From Paraktedonobacter sp034437695 (GTDB lineage Bacteria; Chloroflexota; Ktedonobacteria; Ktedonobacterales; Ktedonobacteraceae): a stretch of DNA of 64,000 bases. How positions within the stretch are numbered: the first letter of the stretch is position 1; the number at the start of each line of letters is the position of its first letter. A program made the translations under genes and the position numbers. The notes beneath the pieces are model-generated. The model saw only the letters and a program-made list of their open reading frames with translations. It made no database searches and had not been told where the DNA came from. Shown piece by piece: positions 33,306 to 42,422 of the stretch. Location: the NCBI GenBank assembly GCA_034437695.1, contig DAOTTJ010000219.1:1-64000 (forward strand). The letters are read 5' to 3'.

Positions 33306-34159
33306 GCACAACAGCACCATCTCAGACAGAACTCGTCTTTAGTATGGCGGTGCGCCCGCACAATCGTTTCCTGGTCGTAGCCACTGCCTTCTGGCACACA
33401 CTGCGCCGCGATATCATGATCACGGCCCGCGGCTTCGTCCCGTTTGTGATGCAGGTGCTGATCTTTCCGTTCTCGCTGCTCTTCGTCTTTGGACGCATCC
33501 TGCCAAGCACAGGCGTGACCCAGCAACTGTATCCCGCCCTGTTCTTTCCCGGCGTGGTGGCGATGACTATCTTTATGGCCAGCCTGCAAGGCATCTCGCT
33601 CTCGCTGATGCTCGACCTGGACGGCAATCATGAGATCGACGACCGCCTGCTGGCCCCACTGCCGGTCAGCCTGGTCGCGGTGGAGAAGATTGTCTTCTCC
33701 GCAATCCGCTCGCTGGTGGCCGCAGGCCTGACCTTTATTGTGGCCTACTTTGTACTCGGCAACGGCTACCTGGTCAGAAGCGACTACCTGGGACTGCTGA
33801 TCTGTGTGATGACGCTCTACGCACTCTCCAGCGCGGCCCTCGGTCTGGTGATCGGCTCGGCGCTCTCGGCCGATAAGATCTACCTGCTCTTTACGCTGAT
33901 CTTTAGCGCGACACTCTACACCGGCTGCATCTACTACACCTGGAGTTCGATCAGCTCGATTAAAGCCTTGCAGATCATCACCCTGTTCAATCCGCTGACC
34001 TACGCAGCCGAAGGCCTGCGCTTTGCGATGGTCCCGCCCATCCACGGACAGGCGGTGGCAACCCTGCCTTTCGGTTGGGACCTGCTGGGCCTGACCATCT
34101 CGTTTATCGGTCTGCTCTTCCTGGGAATACGTATCTTTCGCAATCGCGTCATCTCGTAG
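33302..34159 (+). CDS. ABC-2 type permease (DrrB-like)
   Basis: 285 residues with six hydrophobic helices (about 38-60, 74-98, 118-140, 155-178, 185-205 and 250-275). The family motif LQGISLSLMLD and an ABC-2 domain IDDRLLAPLPVSLVAVEKI are seen. The start ATG overlaps the TGA of the ATPase gene (ATGA), as expected for a two-subunit exporter. Confidence 0.88.
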   Translation: MSTTAPSQTELVFSMAVRPHNRFLVVATAFWHTLRRDIMITARGFVPFVMQVLIFPFSLLFVFGRILPSTGVTQQLYPALFFPGVVAMTIFMASLQGISLSLMLDLDGNHEIDDRLLAPLPVSLVAVEKIVFSAIRSLVAAGLTFIVAYFVLGNGYLVRSDYLGLLICVMTLYALSSAALGLVIGSALSADKIYLLFTLIFSATLYTGCIYYTWSSISSIKALQIITLFNPLTYAAEGLRFAMVPPIHGQAVATLPFGWDLLGLTISFIGLLFLGIRIFRNRVIS

Positions 34160-34231
34160 CGTCATCTTATTAAAGGAACGTAGTTGTCCTTAGCAGCATA
34201 AAAGGTGCTTACAGCTTGAAGGAGTAACGCT

Positions 34232-34972
34232 GTGGATGGAAAAAGAATCCTGGTGACAGGCGGCTCACGAGGTATTGGCAGAGCTACGGTACTCGCTCTG
34301 GCTCAGTCAGGCGCACGTGTGGCCTTTACCTATAGTAGCAATCAAAAAGCCGCCGCCGAAGTTGTCGAAGAAGTCACCGCGCTAGGTGGCCGAGTGCTCG
34401 CCATCCAGGCCGACGTGCAGGACTACGCCCAGGCCAAACGCGTGGTCGAGGATGTGCAAAACGAACTCGGCGACCTGGACGGCCTGGTACTCAACGTGGG
34501 CATCACCCGCGACGGTATCCTGGCAATGATGCCCGAGGAGAACTGGGACGATGTCGTCTCAACCAATCTCAAAGGCGTCTTCAGCTACGCCCGCGCCTCT
34601 ATCTATAGTATGATCCGCCAGCGAGCCGGACGCATCGTCTGTGTCAGCTCGGTCAGCGGCGCTCGCCTGGGCGTAATCGGCCAGACCAACTACGGCGCAA
34701 CCAAAGCCGCACAGATCGGCTTTGTCAAAGCACTGGCCAAAGAGGTCGGCCCCTACGGCATCGCGGTCAACGCGGTCGCACCCGGCTTTATCGAAACCGA
34801 CATCTGGCAGACAATCCCCGACGCCAAGCGCAATGCACTGGTCAAAGGGATTCCGCAGGGCCGCCTGGGCCGTCCCGACGAGGTCGCAGCCGCAATCTGC
34901 TTCCTGCTCTCAGAGCAGGCCAGCTACATCACCGGCAGCGTCCTGGAGATCGACGGCGGACTGAGCGCATAA
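34232..34972 (+). CDS. FabG-like ketoreductase of PKS locus B
   Basis: 246 residues, a classical SDR: TGGSRGIGRA cofactor loop, LNVGITRDG in place of NNAG, catalytic Ser in CVSSVSG, YGATKAAQIGF with Tyr and Lys, PGFIETD and the C-terminal EIDGGL. FabG-type enzymes reduce beta-ketoacyl-ACP with NADPH. With the FabZ-like dehydratase at 40132 it points to a reduced, polyene-like chain. GTG start with AAGGAG seven bases upstream. Confidence 0.9.
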   Translation: MDGKRILVTGGSRGIGRATVLALAQSGARVAFTYSSNQKAAAEVVEEVTALGGRVLAIQADVQDYAQAKRVVEDVQNELGDLDGLVLNVGITRDGILAMMPEENWDDVVSTNLKGVFSYARASIYSMIRQRAGRIVCVSSVSGARLGVIGQTNYGATKAAQIGFVKALAKEVGPYGIAVNAVAPGFIETDIWQTIPDAKRNALVKGIPQGRLGRPDEVAAAICFLLSEQASYITGSVLEIDGGLSA

Positions 34973-35031
34973 ACACGCCAACGCTTTTGCAGCATAGACC
35001 ATGTACACAGACCAGAAGGAGCACACGCACC

Positions 35032-35283
35032 ATGTCTAGAGCAGAACTACACAATGAACTCAAAACTATTATCGCCGAGATCATTGAAACCGATGATTTT
35101 CAAGACGACGATAACTTCGTGACCGAACTGGGCGTTGACTCAATGCTGGCCCTGGAGATCGTCGCACGCATCGAAAAACGCTACCGCGTCCGCATCCCCG
35201 AGGAGCGCTTCGCACAGATGCAAACGCTGAACGCGGTGGTAGACATTGTCCAGGAGAGTAGACAGCAAGTAGTGAATAGCTAA
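35032..35283 (+). CDS. Acyl carrier protein B1
   Basis: 83 residues. The phosphopantetheine site is ELGVDSMLALEI. About three quarters of positions match the ACP at 37297, and the core around the serine is the same in both. It lies between the ketoreductase and the halogenase-like gene. Upstream AGAAGGAG fixes the ATG. Confidence 0.9.
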   Translation: MSRAELHNELKTIIAEIIETDDFQDDDNFVTELGVDSMLALEIVARIEKRYRVRIPEERFAQMQTLNAVVDIVQESRQQVVNS

Positions 35284-35306
35284 GCGACACATCTGGAGGA
35301 AGTACC

Positions 35307-37025
35307 ATGAGTGACTCAGAGACCACGGCCCCGGTTGCCGAACATCCATACGACGTGGCCATTCTGGGCGGCGGCCTGGCCGGTCTAACCCTCGCACTCC
35401 AACTCAAAAAAGCAGTCCCCGCATGTACGGTGCTGGTGATTGAAAAACAGGCCCACCCGGTCCCGGAGGCCGCGCACAAGGTCGGCGAGTCCACCGTCGA
35501 ACTCGCCACACGCTACCTGCTGAACCTGGGCCTCGCCGAGCATTTGCAAACCGCACAGCTCAAGAAATTTGGCCTGCGCTTCTTCTTCAGCACCGCCGAC
35601 AACCTGGATATCACTCACCGCGTCGAACTCGGTCTGACCGCCTTCCACTCGGTGCCAACCTTCCAGCTCGACCGCGGTCGCCTGGAGAATACCCTCGGCG
35701 AAGAGGTGCGCAAGCTGGACATTCCTTTCCTGGACGCCAGCAAGGTCGAACAGATCGAACTCGACGCCACCAATCTGCATACCCTGCACATCCGCCGACC
35801 CGACGGCGCACAGACCATCCAGGCCCGCTGGGTGGTCGACGCCAGCGGGCGCAGCTCGCTGCTGAAACGCCAGCTAGGCCTCGCCGAGAAAGGTCCACAT
35901 CGCGCAAACGCCGTCTGGTTCCGCATCGGCCAGAAAATCGATATCGACGAATGGTCGGACAGCCCGGCGTGGCACGCCCGCATCACCGATGGCGAGCGCT
36001 ACCTGAGCACCAACCACCTGTGCGGCAAGGGCTACTGGGTCTGGCTAATCCCCCTGGCCTCCGGCTCAACCAGCGTCGGCATCGTCACCGATCCGTCGCT
36101 CCATGCCTTCGACACAATGAACCGCTTCGACCGCGCACTCAACTGGCTACGCCAGTACGAGCCGCAGTGCGCCAGCGTAATCGAACACAGCCAGGCCAGC
36201 ATCCAGGATTTCCGCGTCATGAAGGACTACTCCTACGGCTGCCGCCAGGTCTACTCCAGCGACCGCTGGTGCTTGACCGGCGAGGCGGGCCTCTTTATCG
36301 ACCCACTCTACTCGCCAGGTTCCGACTACATCGCCATCAGCAACGGCCTGATCACCGACCTGATCAGCCACGATCTGGCCGGCGAAGATATCCGCACACT
36401 CGCACGCGGACACAACCTGATCTACCTGAGCATGGCCAGAGCCGGGTTCACCATCTATGAGCAGCAGTATGGCCTGCTGGGTAATGGACAGGTAATGGTC
36501 GCAAAGTATATCTGGGATGTGGCAGCATATTGGAGCGGCTTCAGCCTACTCTACTTCCACGACAAGATTCGTACACTCGCCGAAAACCGCTTTCGCTCGG
36601 TCCTGCTGCACCGCCTCTCGCAACTCGCGACGCGTATGCAAACGTTTTTCCGCGAATGGGACGCCATCGACCAGACGATCGTCACCGATCTCTTCGTCGA
36701 CCACTACCATCCGCTGCCCTTTATGCAAACCTTTCACGACCGCCTGAAAGCCACCTTCACCGACGAGGAGTTCGACGAAGAGTTTACTCAGAATATCCAC
36801 CTGCTCGAACTGATCGCAGGCCGCATAGCCAGCAAAGTCATCACAGCGTACAGCAGCTCGTCAGAGCCAGCCATCCAGGCCCAGCTTACGGCCTGGCAGA
36901 CCGATCCACTGCTCAACAAGTGGAGCGCACGCTACACACGGGAGGCCGCAACCCACCCAATCAACGACGATTGGATCTACCTGGCCACCCCACAACGCAC
37001 ACAAGCCGAAGCCATTCACTCGTAA
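35307..37025 (+). CDS. Flavin-dependent halogenase-like FAD oxidoreductase
   Basis: 572 residues. The FAD motif is AILGGGLAGL (about 18-27), followed by HKVGESTVEL and LKKFGLRFFF, where a Lys aligns with the halogenase lysine that binds hypohalous acid. GYWVWLIPLASG contains the WxWxIP signature of FADH2-dependent halogenases, and CLTGEAGLFIDPLYSPG is the second FAD-binding region. The family includes halogenases acting on carrier-bound or free substrates, and also oxygenases, so chlorination or bromination of an ACP-bound chain is likely but not proved. It lies between two ACP genes. Confidence 0.82.
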   Translation: MSDSETTAPVAEHPYDVAILGGGLAGLTLALQLKKAVPACTVLVIEKQAHPVPEAAHKVGESTVELATRYLLNLGLAEHLQTAQLKKFGLRFFFSTADNLDITHRVELGLTAFHSVPTFQLDRGRLENTLGEEVRKLDIPFLDASKVEQIELDATNLHTLHIRRPDGAQTIQARWVVDASGRSSLLKRQLGLAEKGPHRANAVWFRIGQKIDIDEWSDSPAWHARITDGERYLSTNHLCGKGYWVWLIPLASGSTSVGIVTDPSLHAFDTMNRFDRALNWLRQYEPQCASVIEHSQASIQDFRVMKDYSYGCRQVYSSDRWCLTGEAGLFIDPLYSPGSDYIAISNGLITDLISHDLAGEDIRTLARGHNLIYLSMARAGFTIYEQQYGLLGNGQVMVAKYIWDVAAYWSGFSLLYFHDKIRTLAENRFRSVLLHRLSQLATRMQTFFREWDAIDQTIVTDLFVDHYHPLPFMQTFHDRLKATFTDEEFDEEFTQNIHLLELIAGRIASKVITAYSSSSEPAIQAQLTAWQTDPLLNKWSARYTREAATHPINDDWIYLATPQRTQAEAIHS

Positions 37026-37034
37026 ACATACCAG

Positions 37035-37290
37035 ACGGTGGGGTATCCCCCAAGCCAGGCAGGTGTGCAGAGGGCGCAGCTCTTTGCCGGTGCGGGCGTG
37101 GGGTGTCCCCGCCAAACCCTCTTTCTCAACCTTGCCGCCGCAGACGGCAAAAAAGAGTGCAGGGCCTCGCCCTGCCGGGGTTTGGGGCGTCCCCAAAAAC
37201 CCTTTTTATATGTTTTGCTTGTTTTGCCAGAGGCAAACAAGCAAAACAGGAATGAGCAAGCTGCCGCAGGCAGCACAAAAAAGGAGAAAA
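37035..37290. repeat. Modular intergenic repeat, copy 3
   Basis: Contains GGGGTATCCCCC, GTGGGGTGTCCCC and TTTGGGGCGTCCCCAAA palindromes, the module CCTGCCGGGGTTTGGGG in opposite order to copy 1, and a GTTTTGC.../...GCAAAAC hairpin near 37205-37245. It interrupts the locus B operon just before ACP B2. No gene is in this stretch. Confidence 0.7.
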
Positions 37291-37296
37291 CCAACC

Positions 37297-37545
37297 ATGA
37301 ACGACCAGGACCTGCGCACAGAACTCAAAACCATCATCGCCGAAATCATCGAAGTCGAAGACTTCAACGACGACGACAACTTCGTAACCGAACTGGGTGT
37401 CGACTCGATGCTGGCCCTGGAGATCGTCGCACGCATCGAAAAACGTTACCGCGTACGTATCCCTGAAGATCGCTTTGCCCAGATGCAAACCTTTAACGCC
37501 GTAGTCGAGATCATCACCGATATCATGCAGCCGGTCAGAAGCTAG
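37297..37545 (+). CDS. Acyl carrier protein B2
   Basis: 82 residues with ELGVDSMLALEI as the phosphopantetheine site. It is a close paralogue of ACP B1, with differences mainly at both ends and near residues 20-24. ATG fixed by AAAGGAG. Tandem or paired ACPs are common in highly reducing type II PKS systems. Confidence 0.9.
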   Translation: MNDQDLRTELKTIIAEIIEVEDFNDDDNFVTELGVDSMLALEIVARIEKRYRVRIPEDRFAQMQTFNAVVEIITDIMQPVRS

Positions 37546-37558
37546 CCAGACCTCGGGT

Positions 37559-37580
37559 GCAGAGGCGTACGCGCCTCTGC
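37559..37580 (+). terminator. GCAGAGGCG hairpin between ACP B2 and KS
   Basis: Perfect 9-bp stem (37559-37567 with 37572-37580), loop TACG, then CCATTTTT. Stem and T-run fit a weak intrinsic terminator or attenuator inside the operon. The GTGCAG start links it to the other palindromes in the window. Confidence 0.5.
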
Positions 37581-37616
37581 CCATTTTTAGTGATCTGCAC
37601 CGTCAGGAGAAGAGAA

Positions 37617-38828
37617 ATGGCGCAACGTATTGTAATCACCGGTCTAGGTGTCCTCTCGCCAATTGGCAGCGGCTACCGCGAGTTCTGGCAGGCCTTGACT
37701 GCCGCGAAGGTCGGAACCGGACCAATTAAAATTTTCGACACCAGTCTATTCGATGCCCATATCGGCGGTGAAGTTCAGGATTTCGAGCCTGCAAACTATT
37801 TTCGCGTGCTCGATCCCGCGCTATGCGCCCGCACCACACAGTTGGCAGTCGCGGCTGCGCGGATGGCGGTAGACGACTCCGAGCTGCTGAGTGCAGACTA
37901 TAGTCCCGAGCGCATCGGCGTCTGCATGGGTACGACGATGGGCAACGCCTCGATCGGTGAGGACGAAAATAGCCGCCGCATCGCTGGTCAGACCGCGCAG
38001 AACGCCACACTGGTCTCGCACTATACCGAGACTTATATCACTGCGGCTATCGCTCAGGAGATGGCCGCTGAAGGTCCCTGCCATATGATCCCTACGGCCT
38101 GCGCGGCTGGCAACTACGCCATCGGCTGGGGCATGGACATGATCCGCGAGGGCCTGGTCGATGTAGCCATCGTGGGCGGCGCTGACGCGCTCTCGCGTGG
38201 CTGCTTCGCGGTCTTCCATCGCCTGGGCGGCATGGCCCACGAGATCTGTCAACCCTTCGATCGCAACCGCACGGGAATGCTGGTCAGCGAGGGAGCGGGC
38301 GTGATCATTCTGGAAGACTACGAGAAGGCCGTGGCACGCGGCGCTCATATCTACGCCGAACTTCTGGGCTACGGTCTGGCCTGCGACGCGCACCATCCGA
38401 CCGCGCCCCATCCCGATGGCATCGGCGCTCAGGCCTCCATGCACCGCGCCTTAGAGGAATCCGCGCTCGAACTGGATGCCATCTCCTATATCAGCGCACA
38501 CGGCACCGGCACACGAGCCAACGACTCCTCGGAGTCCCTGGCTGTGCGCAAGGTCTTCGGTCCCCTGGCCGACCAACTGCCCGTCAGCTCGATTAAATCG
38601 ATGCTCGGACACACAATGGGCGCAGCCAGCGCCATCGAGGCGGTCGCCTGTTCACTGATCATCGGCTCAAACATCATCCCGCCAACCGCCAACTACCAGG
38701 AGAGCGATCCCGAGTGCTTGCAGAGCGTTGTCCCCAACCAGGCGATTGAAAGTCCCGTCGAGGTAGCCATGAGCAACTCGTTTGCCTTTGGCGGGAATAT
38801 CGCCACGATTGTGATGAAGAGGGTATAA
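37617..38828 (+). CDS. Type II PKS ketosynthase of locus B (FabF-like)
   Basis: 403 residues. All three catalytic residues are present: Cys in PTACAAG (about 161), His in SAHGTGT (about 295) and His in MLGHTMGA (about 330). It is closer to FabF-type and highly reducing type II KS than to the aromatic KS at 11981. The chain length factor follows after two bases, so the pair forms the heterodimer. AGGAGAAGAG precedes the ATG at 37617. Confidence 0.92.
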   Translation: MAQRIVITGLGVLSPIGSGYREFWQALTAAKVGTGPIKIFDTSLFDAHIGGEVQDFEPANYFRVLDPALCARTTQLAVAAARMAVDDSELLSADYSPERIGVCMGTTMGNASIGEDENSRRIAGQTAQNATLVSHYTETYITAAIAQEMAAEGPCHMIPTACAAGNYAIGWGMDMIREGLVDVAIVGGADALSRGCFAVFHRLGGMAHEICQPFDRNRTGMLVSEGAGVIILEDYEKAVARGAHIYAELLGYGLACDAHHPTAPHPDGIGAQASMHRALEESALELDAISYISAHGTGTRANDSSESLAVRKVFGPLADQLPVSSIKSMLGHTMGAASAIEAVACSLIIGSNIIPPTANYQESDPECLQSVVPNQAIESPVEVAMSNSFAFGGNIATIVMKRV

Positions 38829-38830
38829 CT

Positions 38831-40105
38831 ATGGCAAAATATGCAGGATCAATCGTCGTCACTGCGATGGGTGCCGTCAGCCCCTTTGGCCTGGGAGTCG
38901 ACGCCCTCTGGTCGGCCCTGTTGCAGGGTGAGCGCCACGGCGTCCTCCTGAAGTCAATCTGGTCGGCCCGCCAACCTGAGTATGCAGCTATCGACGCCAC
39001 GGCTGAGGAGCGCTCGCTGTGGGGTCAGCAGGTGGGCGACTGCAATCTCGTCGAACTGGTAGGCAAACGCGGCTTCCAATACCTGCGTTCAGGCACCACC
39101 TTTCTGCTCGGCGCGTCGATCCTCGCGACCCGCGAGGCAGGACTAGCCAACGGCGAAACCAACCCCGACGAACTCGGGATTACGGTTGGCTCAAACCTCG
39201 CAGGCTTTCAGAGCATGGTCGACTACGACTACACGGCGATCACCGAAGGTCCACACTATACGAGTCCGATGGAAGCGCCCAACACTCTGGCCAACGCGCC
39301 CGCTTCGCACCTCGCCATCCGTCTGAAAGCGCGAGCGCTCAACACAACCATCGCCTCGGGTCAGTGCGCTGGACTCGACGCGCTGGGCTATGCCGCGAAG
39401 ATGGTGCGCGACGGTCGCGCCCGCCAACTCGTCGTTGGCGGCGTCGAGGAGCTGAGTCCCGCCGCCCTCTGGGTCTACCACAACGCCGGGGTCGTTTCAA
39501 CCGGCAGCCTGGAAGACGCAGGCCGCCCTTTCAACCCGCGCAGCACCGGCTGGCTGCCGAGCGAGGGAGCGGCAGTCGTCGTCCTCGAACGCAAGGCCGA
39601 AGCCGAGACCCGTGGCGCACGTCCGCTCGCCCAGCTCGCCGGCTGGTCGAGCGCATTCGCACCCACAACCGACCTGGCGAAACGCGCCAGCGTACTGCGT
39701 AAAACCGCCCAACAGGCGCTCGCCGCCGCCGGACTCACACCCGACGATCTCGACGTAGTAGTCTGCGGAGCCAACGGCTACCGCAACCAGGACCAGGCCG
39801 AGGCCCTGGCCCTGCGCGAACTGCTGGCTCACAATCCCAGCGCATGCATCACCACAATCAAAGCCACACTCGGCGAAACCTACGGCGCAAGCGGCCTCTT
39901 CCAGGCCCTCGCCGCCGTCAGCATGCTCGAACGCGGCATCGTCCTGCCAAACCCCGGAGCAACCAGCCAGAGTCTGTTGCCCGGCAATGAACTTCACAGC
40001 GAAGCACGCCCCTGGGCGCAAAGCAAACAGGGAACAGTGCTCCTGCTCGAACAGGACCTCTTCGGGTCCACAAGTGCCGTCGTCTTACGCGGCTGTCAGC
40101 AATGA
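38831..40105 (+). CDS. Chain length factor of locus B (Gln type)
   Basis: 424 residues, KS-like fold without the catalytic residues. ASGQCAGLDAL has Gln at the place of the active-site Cys, the canonical chain-length-factor residue, and VCGANGYRNQD replaces the HGTGT histidine. It is adjacent to the KS gene and its TGA overlaps an ATG (40102) in the dehydratase frame. In highly reducing systems this subunit sets polyene length. Confidence 0.88.
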   Translation: MAKYAGSIVVTAMGAVSPFGLGVDALWSALLQGERHGVLLKSIWSARQPEYAAIDATAEERSLWGQQVGDCNLVELVGKRGFQYLRSGTTFLLGASILATREAGLANGETNPDELGITVGSNLAGFQSMVDYDYTAITEGPHYTSPMEAPNTLANAPASHLAIRLKARALNTTIASGQCAGLDALGYAAKMVRDGRARQLVVGGVEELSPAALWVYHNAGVVSTGSLEDAGRPFNPRSTGWLPSEGAAVVVLERKAEAETRGARPLAQLAGWSSAFAPTTDLAKRASVLRKTAQQALAAAGLTPDDLDVVVCGANGYRNQDQAEALALRELLAHNPSACITTIKATLGETYGASGLFQALAAVSMLERGIVLPNPGATSQSLLPGNELHSEARPWAQSKQGTVLLLEQDLFGSTSAVVLRGCQQ

Positions 40106-40131
40106 CCGTCAAGAGAGAGAGGAGCGAAACC

Positions 40132-40575
40132 GTGGGAGTTATCTTAAATTTTAACGAGGTATGCCGCCTGCTACCTCAGGCGTACCCTTTCATCATGATC
40201 GACGTAGTCGAAGAACTCCAACCCGGCAAACGCATAGTCTGCCGCAAAAACGTCAGCGGCAACGAGTGGATGATGCCCGGCCACTTCCCTGGCAACGCAC
40301 TCTTTCCCGGAGCGCTGATCATCGAAGGCATGGCACAGAGCGCCATCCTGCTCGTACGCGGCGACTCCACGCAGAACGTCGCCGAGAATACCACCTACAT
40401 GCTCGCAGGAGTCAAAACACGCTTTCTCAAACCAGTCGTACCCGGCGACCAGATCCACTACGTCTGCGAAGCACTGACCTTCGCTAGCATGGGAGGCGTA
40501 GTCGACGCCGAAGTCTTTGTCGACGGCGAAATCGTCGCCAAAGGCCAGCTCACTTTCGCCATCTCCCGCACCTGA
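40132..40575 (+). CDS. FabZ-like (3R)-hydroxyacyl-ACP dehydratase
   Basis: 147 residues, hotdog fold. LLPQAYPFIMIDVV and GHFPGNALFPGALIIEGMAQ match FabZ, with catalytic His in GHFP and Glu in EGMAQ. It removes water from beta-hydroxyacyl-ACP to give a trans double bond. The GTG at 40132 is chosen because GAGGAG lies seven bases before it; an ATG at 40102 overlaps the CLF stop (ATGA) and would add ten residues. Confidence 0.88.
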   Translation: MGVILNFNEVCRLLPQAYPFIMIDVVEELQPGKRIVCRKNVSGNEWMMPGHFPGNALFPGALIIEGMAQSAILLVRGDSTQNVAENTTYMLAGVKTRFLKPVVPGDQIHYVCEALTFASMGGVVDAEVFVDGEIVAKGQLTFAISRT

Positions 40576-40589
40576 ACAACTAACGCGAG

Positions 40590-40860
40590 GTGTCCCCCGT
40601 AGGCGCAGACTGAGGCGGGATGGTTAAGGGCAGCAGCCCTTAACAGGGGCTTGGGGTGTCCCCAAAAAACTTTTTCTCTCGTTTTGCATGTTTTGCCGGA
40701 GGCAAAACATGCAAAACAGGAGTACAGAGAGCATCTCTCTGCTACCTTCATGCCTATGGGGTTCGGGGCAGTACCCCCGAAAAACCTTTTTCACTTGTTT
40801 TGTCGATCGCCTACGGCGACCGACAAAACAAGTAAGATGTTTGTCCTGATTTGACAAAAT
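40590..40860. repeat. Modular intergenic repeat, copy 4
   Basis: Holds GGTTAAGGGCAGCAGCCCTTAAC, TTGGGGTGTCCCCAA, a GTTTTGCATGTTTTGCC/GGCAAAACATGCAAAAC hairpin (near 40681-40717) and CTTGTTTTGTCG/CGACAAAACAAG (near 40795-40832). Same module set as copies 1, 3 and 6. It separates the dehydratase from the thioesterase. Confidence 0.75.
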
Positions 40861-40891
40861 CAGGGATGACTCATAGTGGGAAAGAAAAACA

Positions 40892-41329
40892 ATGAGTGAA
40901 CGCAACACCATCTTCTGGGACGCCGTCGAAGGACGTTCAGTGCCACCCGCCGCCATCCTGCTCGGCTGGAAACTACTCTCCGTCGACCGCGACCAGGGCA
41001 TCATTCAGGTCGAATTCGAGGCCAAACCCGAATTCCTCAACCCCATCGGCGTCATCCAGGGCGGCTTCCTGACCGCCATGCTCGACGAAGCCCTCGGAGG
41101 CGCAGTCACCGCCACCCTCCCAGCCAACGCCTTCGCCCCCACCATCGAACTCAAAGTCAGCTTCATCCGCCCCGCGTACGTCGGACCCCTCAGGGCCGAA
41201 GCCCGCATCGTCCACCGCGGCATGTCGCTCGTCTTTCTCCAGGGCGAACTACTCACCCTCGAAGGCCAACTCATCGCCACCGCCACCGCCACCACCCAGA
41301 TCCAAAGCCACCGCCGCCGCCCAACCTAA
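40892..41329 (+). CDS. PaaI-family acyl thioesterase (hotdog)
   Basis: 145 residues. NPIGVIQGGFLTAMLDEALG is the PaaI/YbgC-like active site with the HGG-type turn replaced by QGG and a conserved Asp/Glu pair. SFIRPAY and LRAEARIVHRG are family strands. It probably frees the acyl chain from ACP or CoA. It is the last gene of PKS locus B; GGGAAAG precedes the ATG. Confidence 0.83.
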   Translation: MSERNTIFWDAVEGRSVPPAAILLGWKLLSVDRDQGIIQVEFEAKPEFLNPIGVIQGGFLTAMLDEALGGAVTATLPANAFAPTIELKVSFIRPAYVGPLRAEARIVHRGMSLVFLQGELLTLEGQLIATATATTQIQSHRRRPT

Positions 41330-41339
41330 AACCGCACCA

Positions 41340-41600
41340 GCCCATAGCGCGGACATAGCGGGATGGTTAAGGGCAGCAACCCTTAACCGGCACTCTATCT
41401 GGGGGACAGGTAATCTGGGGTGCTTCACACAGAGAGTTTTTCCCTGGACGCCTCGCCACAACGAAGCCCACATCTCATATGCAGGAAGGCGTCTGCAAAC
41501 GCCTTCCTGCACCCCAATCTCCTGGGCTGGGGGGCGCTAGCACCAAAAACAGAAACCCACCAGCCGGATATCAAGGGCTGCTGCCCTTGACGACCACAGT
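41340..41600. repeat. Modular intergenic repeat, copy 5, with GCAGGAAGGCGT hairpin
   Basis: GGTTAAGGGCAGCAACCCTTAACC lies near 41365-41390. GCAGGAAGGCGT (41481-41492) pairs perfectly with 41499-41510 across a six-base loop. The arm matches the 56-nt palindromes at 6245 and 29112. The hairpin may end the locus B transcript. No gene is in 41330-41667. Confidence 0.65.
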
Positions 41601-41667
41601 AATGTAGTGTTACCATATTTTCATACAATTTATGCTTCCACCGCATCTTTATCCTGAAAGGTTTTCT

Positions 41668-41964
41668 ATGCTTGAAATGCAGTTCTTAAATACCAAAGGA
41701 GCCGCCAGAAGACTTGGATGCACAGAAACATGGATTCATAAGCTCGTGTCGGCTGGGAAGCTCAAAGCTTATATCTACGACAACGAAGGCATACTAATGA
41801 TCAGAAAGCAAGAGGATAAAAGACAGGGGCAGGGCCTCTATTTTTTGCTAGAAGACCTCGACGCCTATGTGCCAGATGTGCAACGTCGTCCTAGAGGAAG
41901 TAAGAACAAAAAGCCGCAGTTTAAAGCTCCAGATGAGAAAACAAGCCTGACTTTTTTTACTTGA
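41668..41964 (+). CDS. Excisionase/MerR-like helix-turn-helix protein
   Basis: 98 residues. LNTKGAARRLGCTETWIHKLVSAGKLKAY is a DNA-binding winged-helix motif of the HTH_17/excisionase type. The C-terminus is basic (RRPRGSKNKKPQ). It could be a local regulator or a remnant of a mobile element, as such proteins often pair with tyrosine recombinases; the nearest recombinase is 22 kb away. AAAGG lies six bases before the ATG. Confidence 0.72.
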   Translation: MLEMQFLNTKGAARRLGCTETWIHKLVSAGKLKAYIYDNEGILMIRKQEDKRQGQGLYFLLEDLDAYVPDVQRRPRGSKNKKPQFKAPDEKTSLTFFT

Positions 41965-42149
41965 AGATTATCGTAAGTTATGGTAGTATTGGTAGGATGG
42001 ACTGGAAGTACCCATAAGAACCCTACTCATTTCTGAAGGATTACAACTGTCAGGAAGGCGCTAGCCTTCTTTTAGCTAAAAGCTGTAGAACGCTGTCTCT
42101 GGGGGAGACGATAAGCGTTGGGGAATTTTTCCCTGGGAAAGAGGTCGTT

Positions 42150-42179
42150 TAGGGGTGCAGGGCTTCTCCTGCACCCCTA
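42150..42179. repeat. TAGGGGTGCAGG stem-loop
   Basis: A 12-bp perfect stem (42150-42161 with 42168-42179) has a six-base loop. It is another GTGCAGG-type palindrome, 240 bases before the regulator gene, possibly a terminator for 41668-41964. The rest of 42180-42422 shows no gene or clear signal. Confidence 0.55.
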
Positions 42180-42422
42180 ATATATAGGATTCCAACAACT
42201 ACCAGACACCTATGCCCAAGACACGTGATCTTCATACCAGCGAGCCAGACCCGATGATCCGTCTGACCTGGTTATACGCGCTTTTCCCGTCTTCACTCGC
42301 GTGCCGTTGTCGCCTCGCGAGCTTATAGAGCGCTACAATAGATACTAGCCAGCCACTACTTACTTACTGCATAGAGTTTTCGCAAACATTAGTGAAAAAT
42401 GCATCAGGAAAGGTAGAAAACC

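Noticed and set aside
33275..34165. 296-codon minus-strand frame
   Set aside because: Antisense of the ABC permease; no hydrophobic core or motif.
41668..41964. Excisionase partner of the recombinase at 18562
   Set aside because: The two genes are 22 kb apart with unrelated genes between them and no shared site; only the HTH family suggests it.
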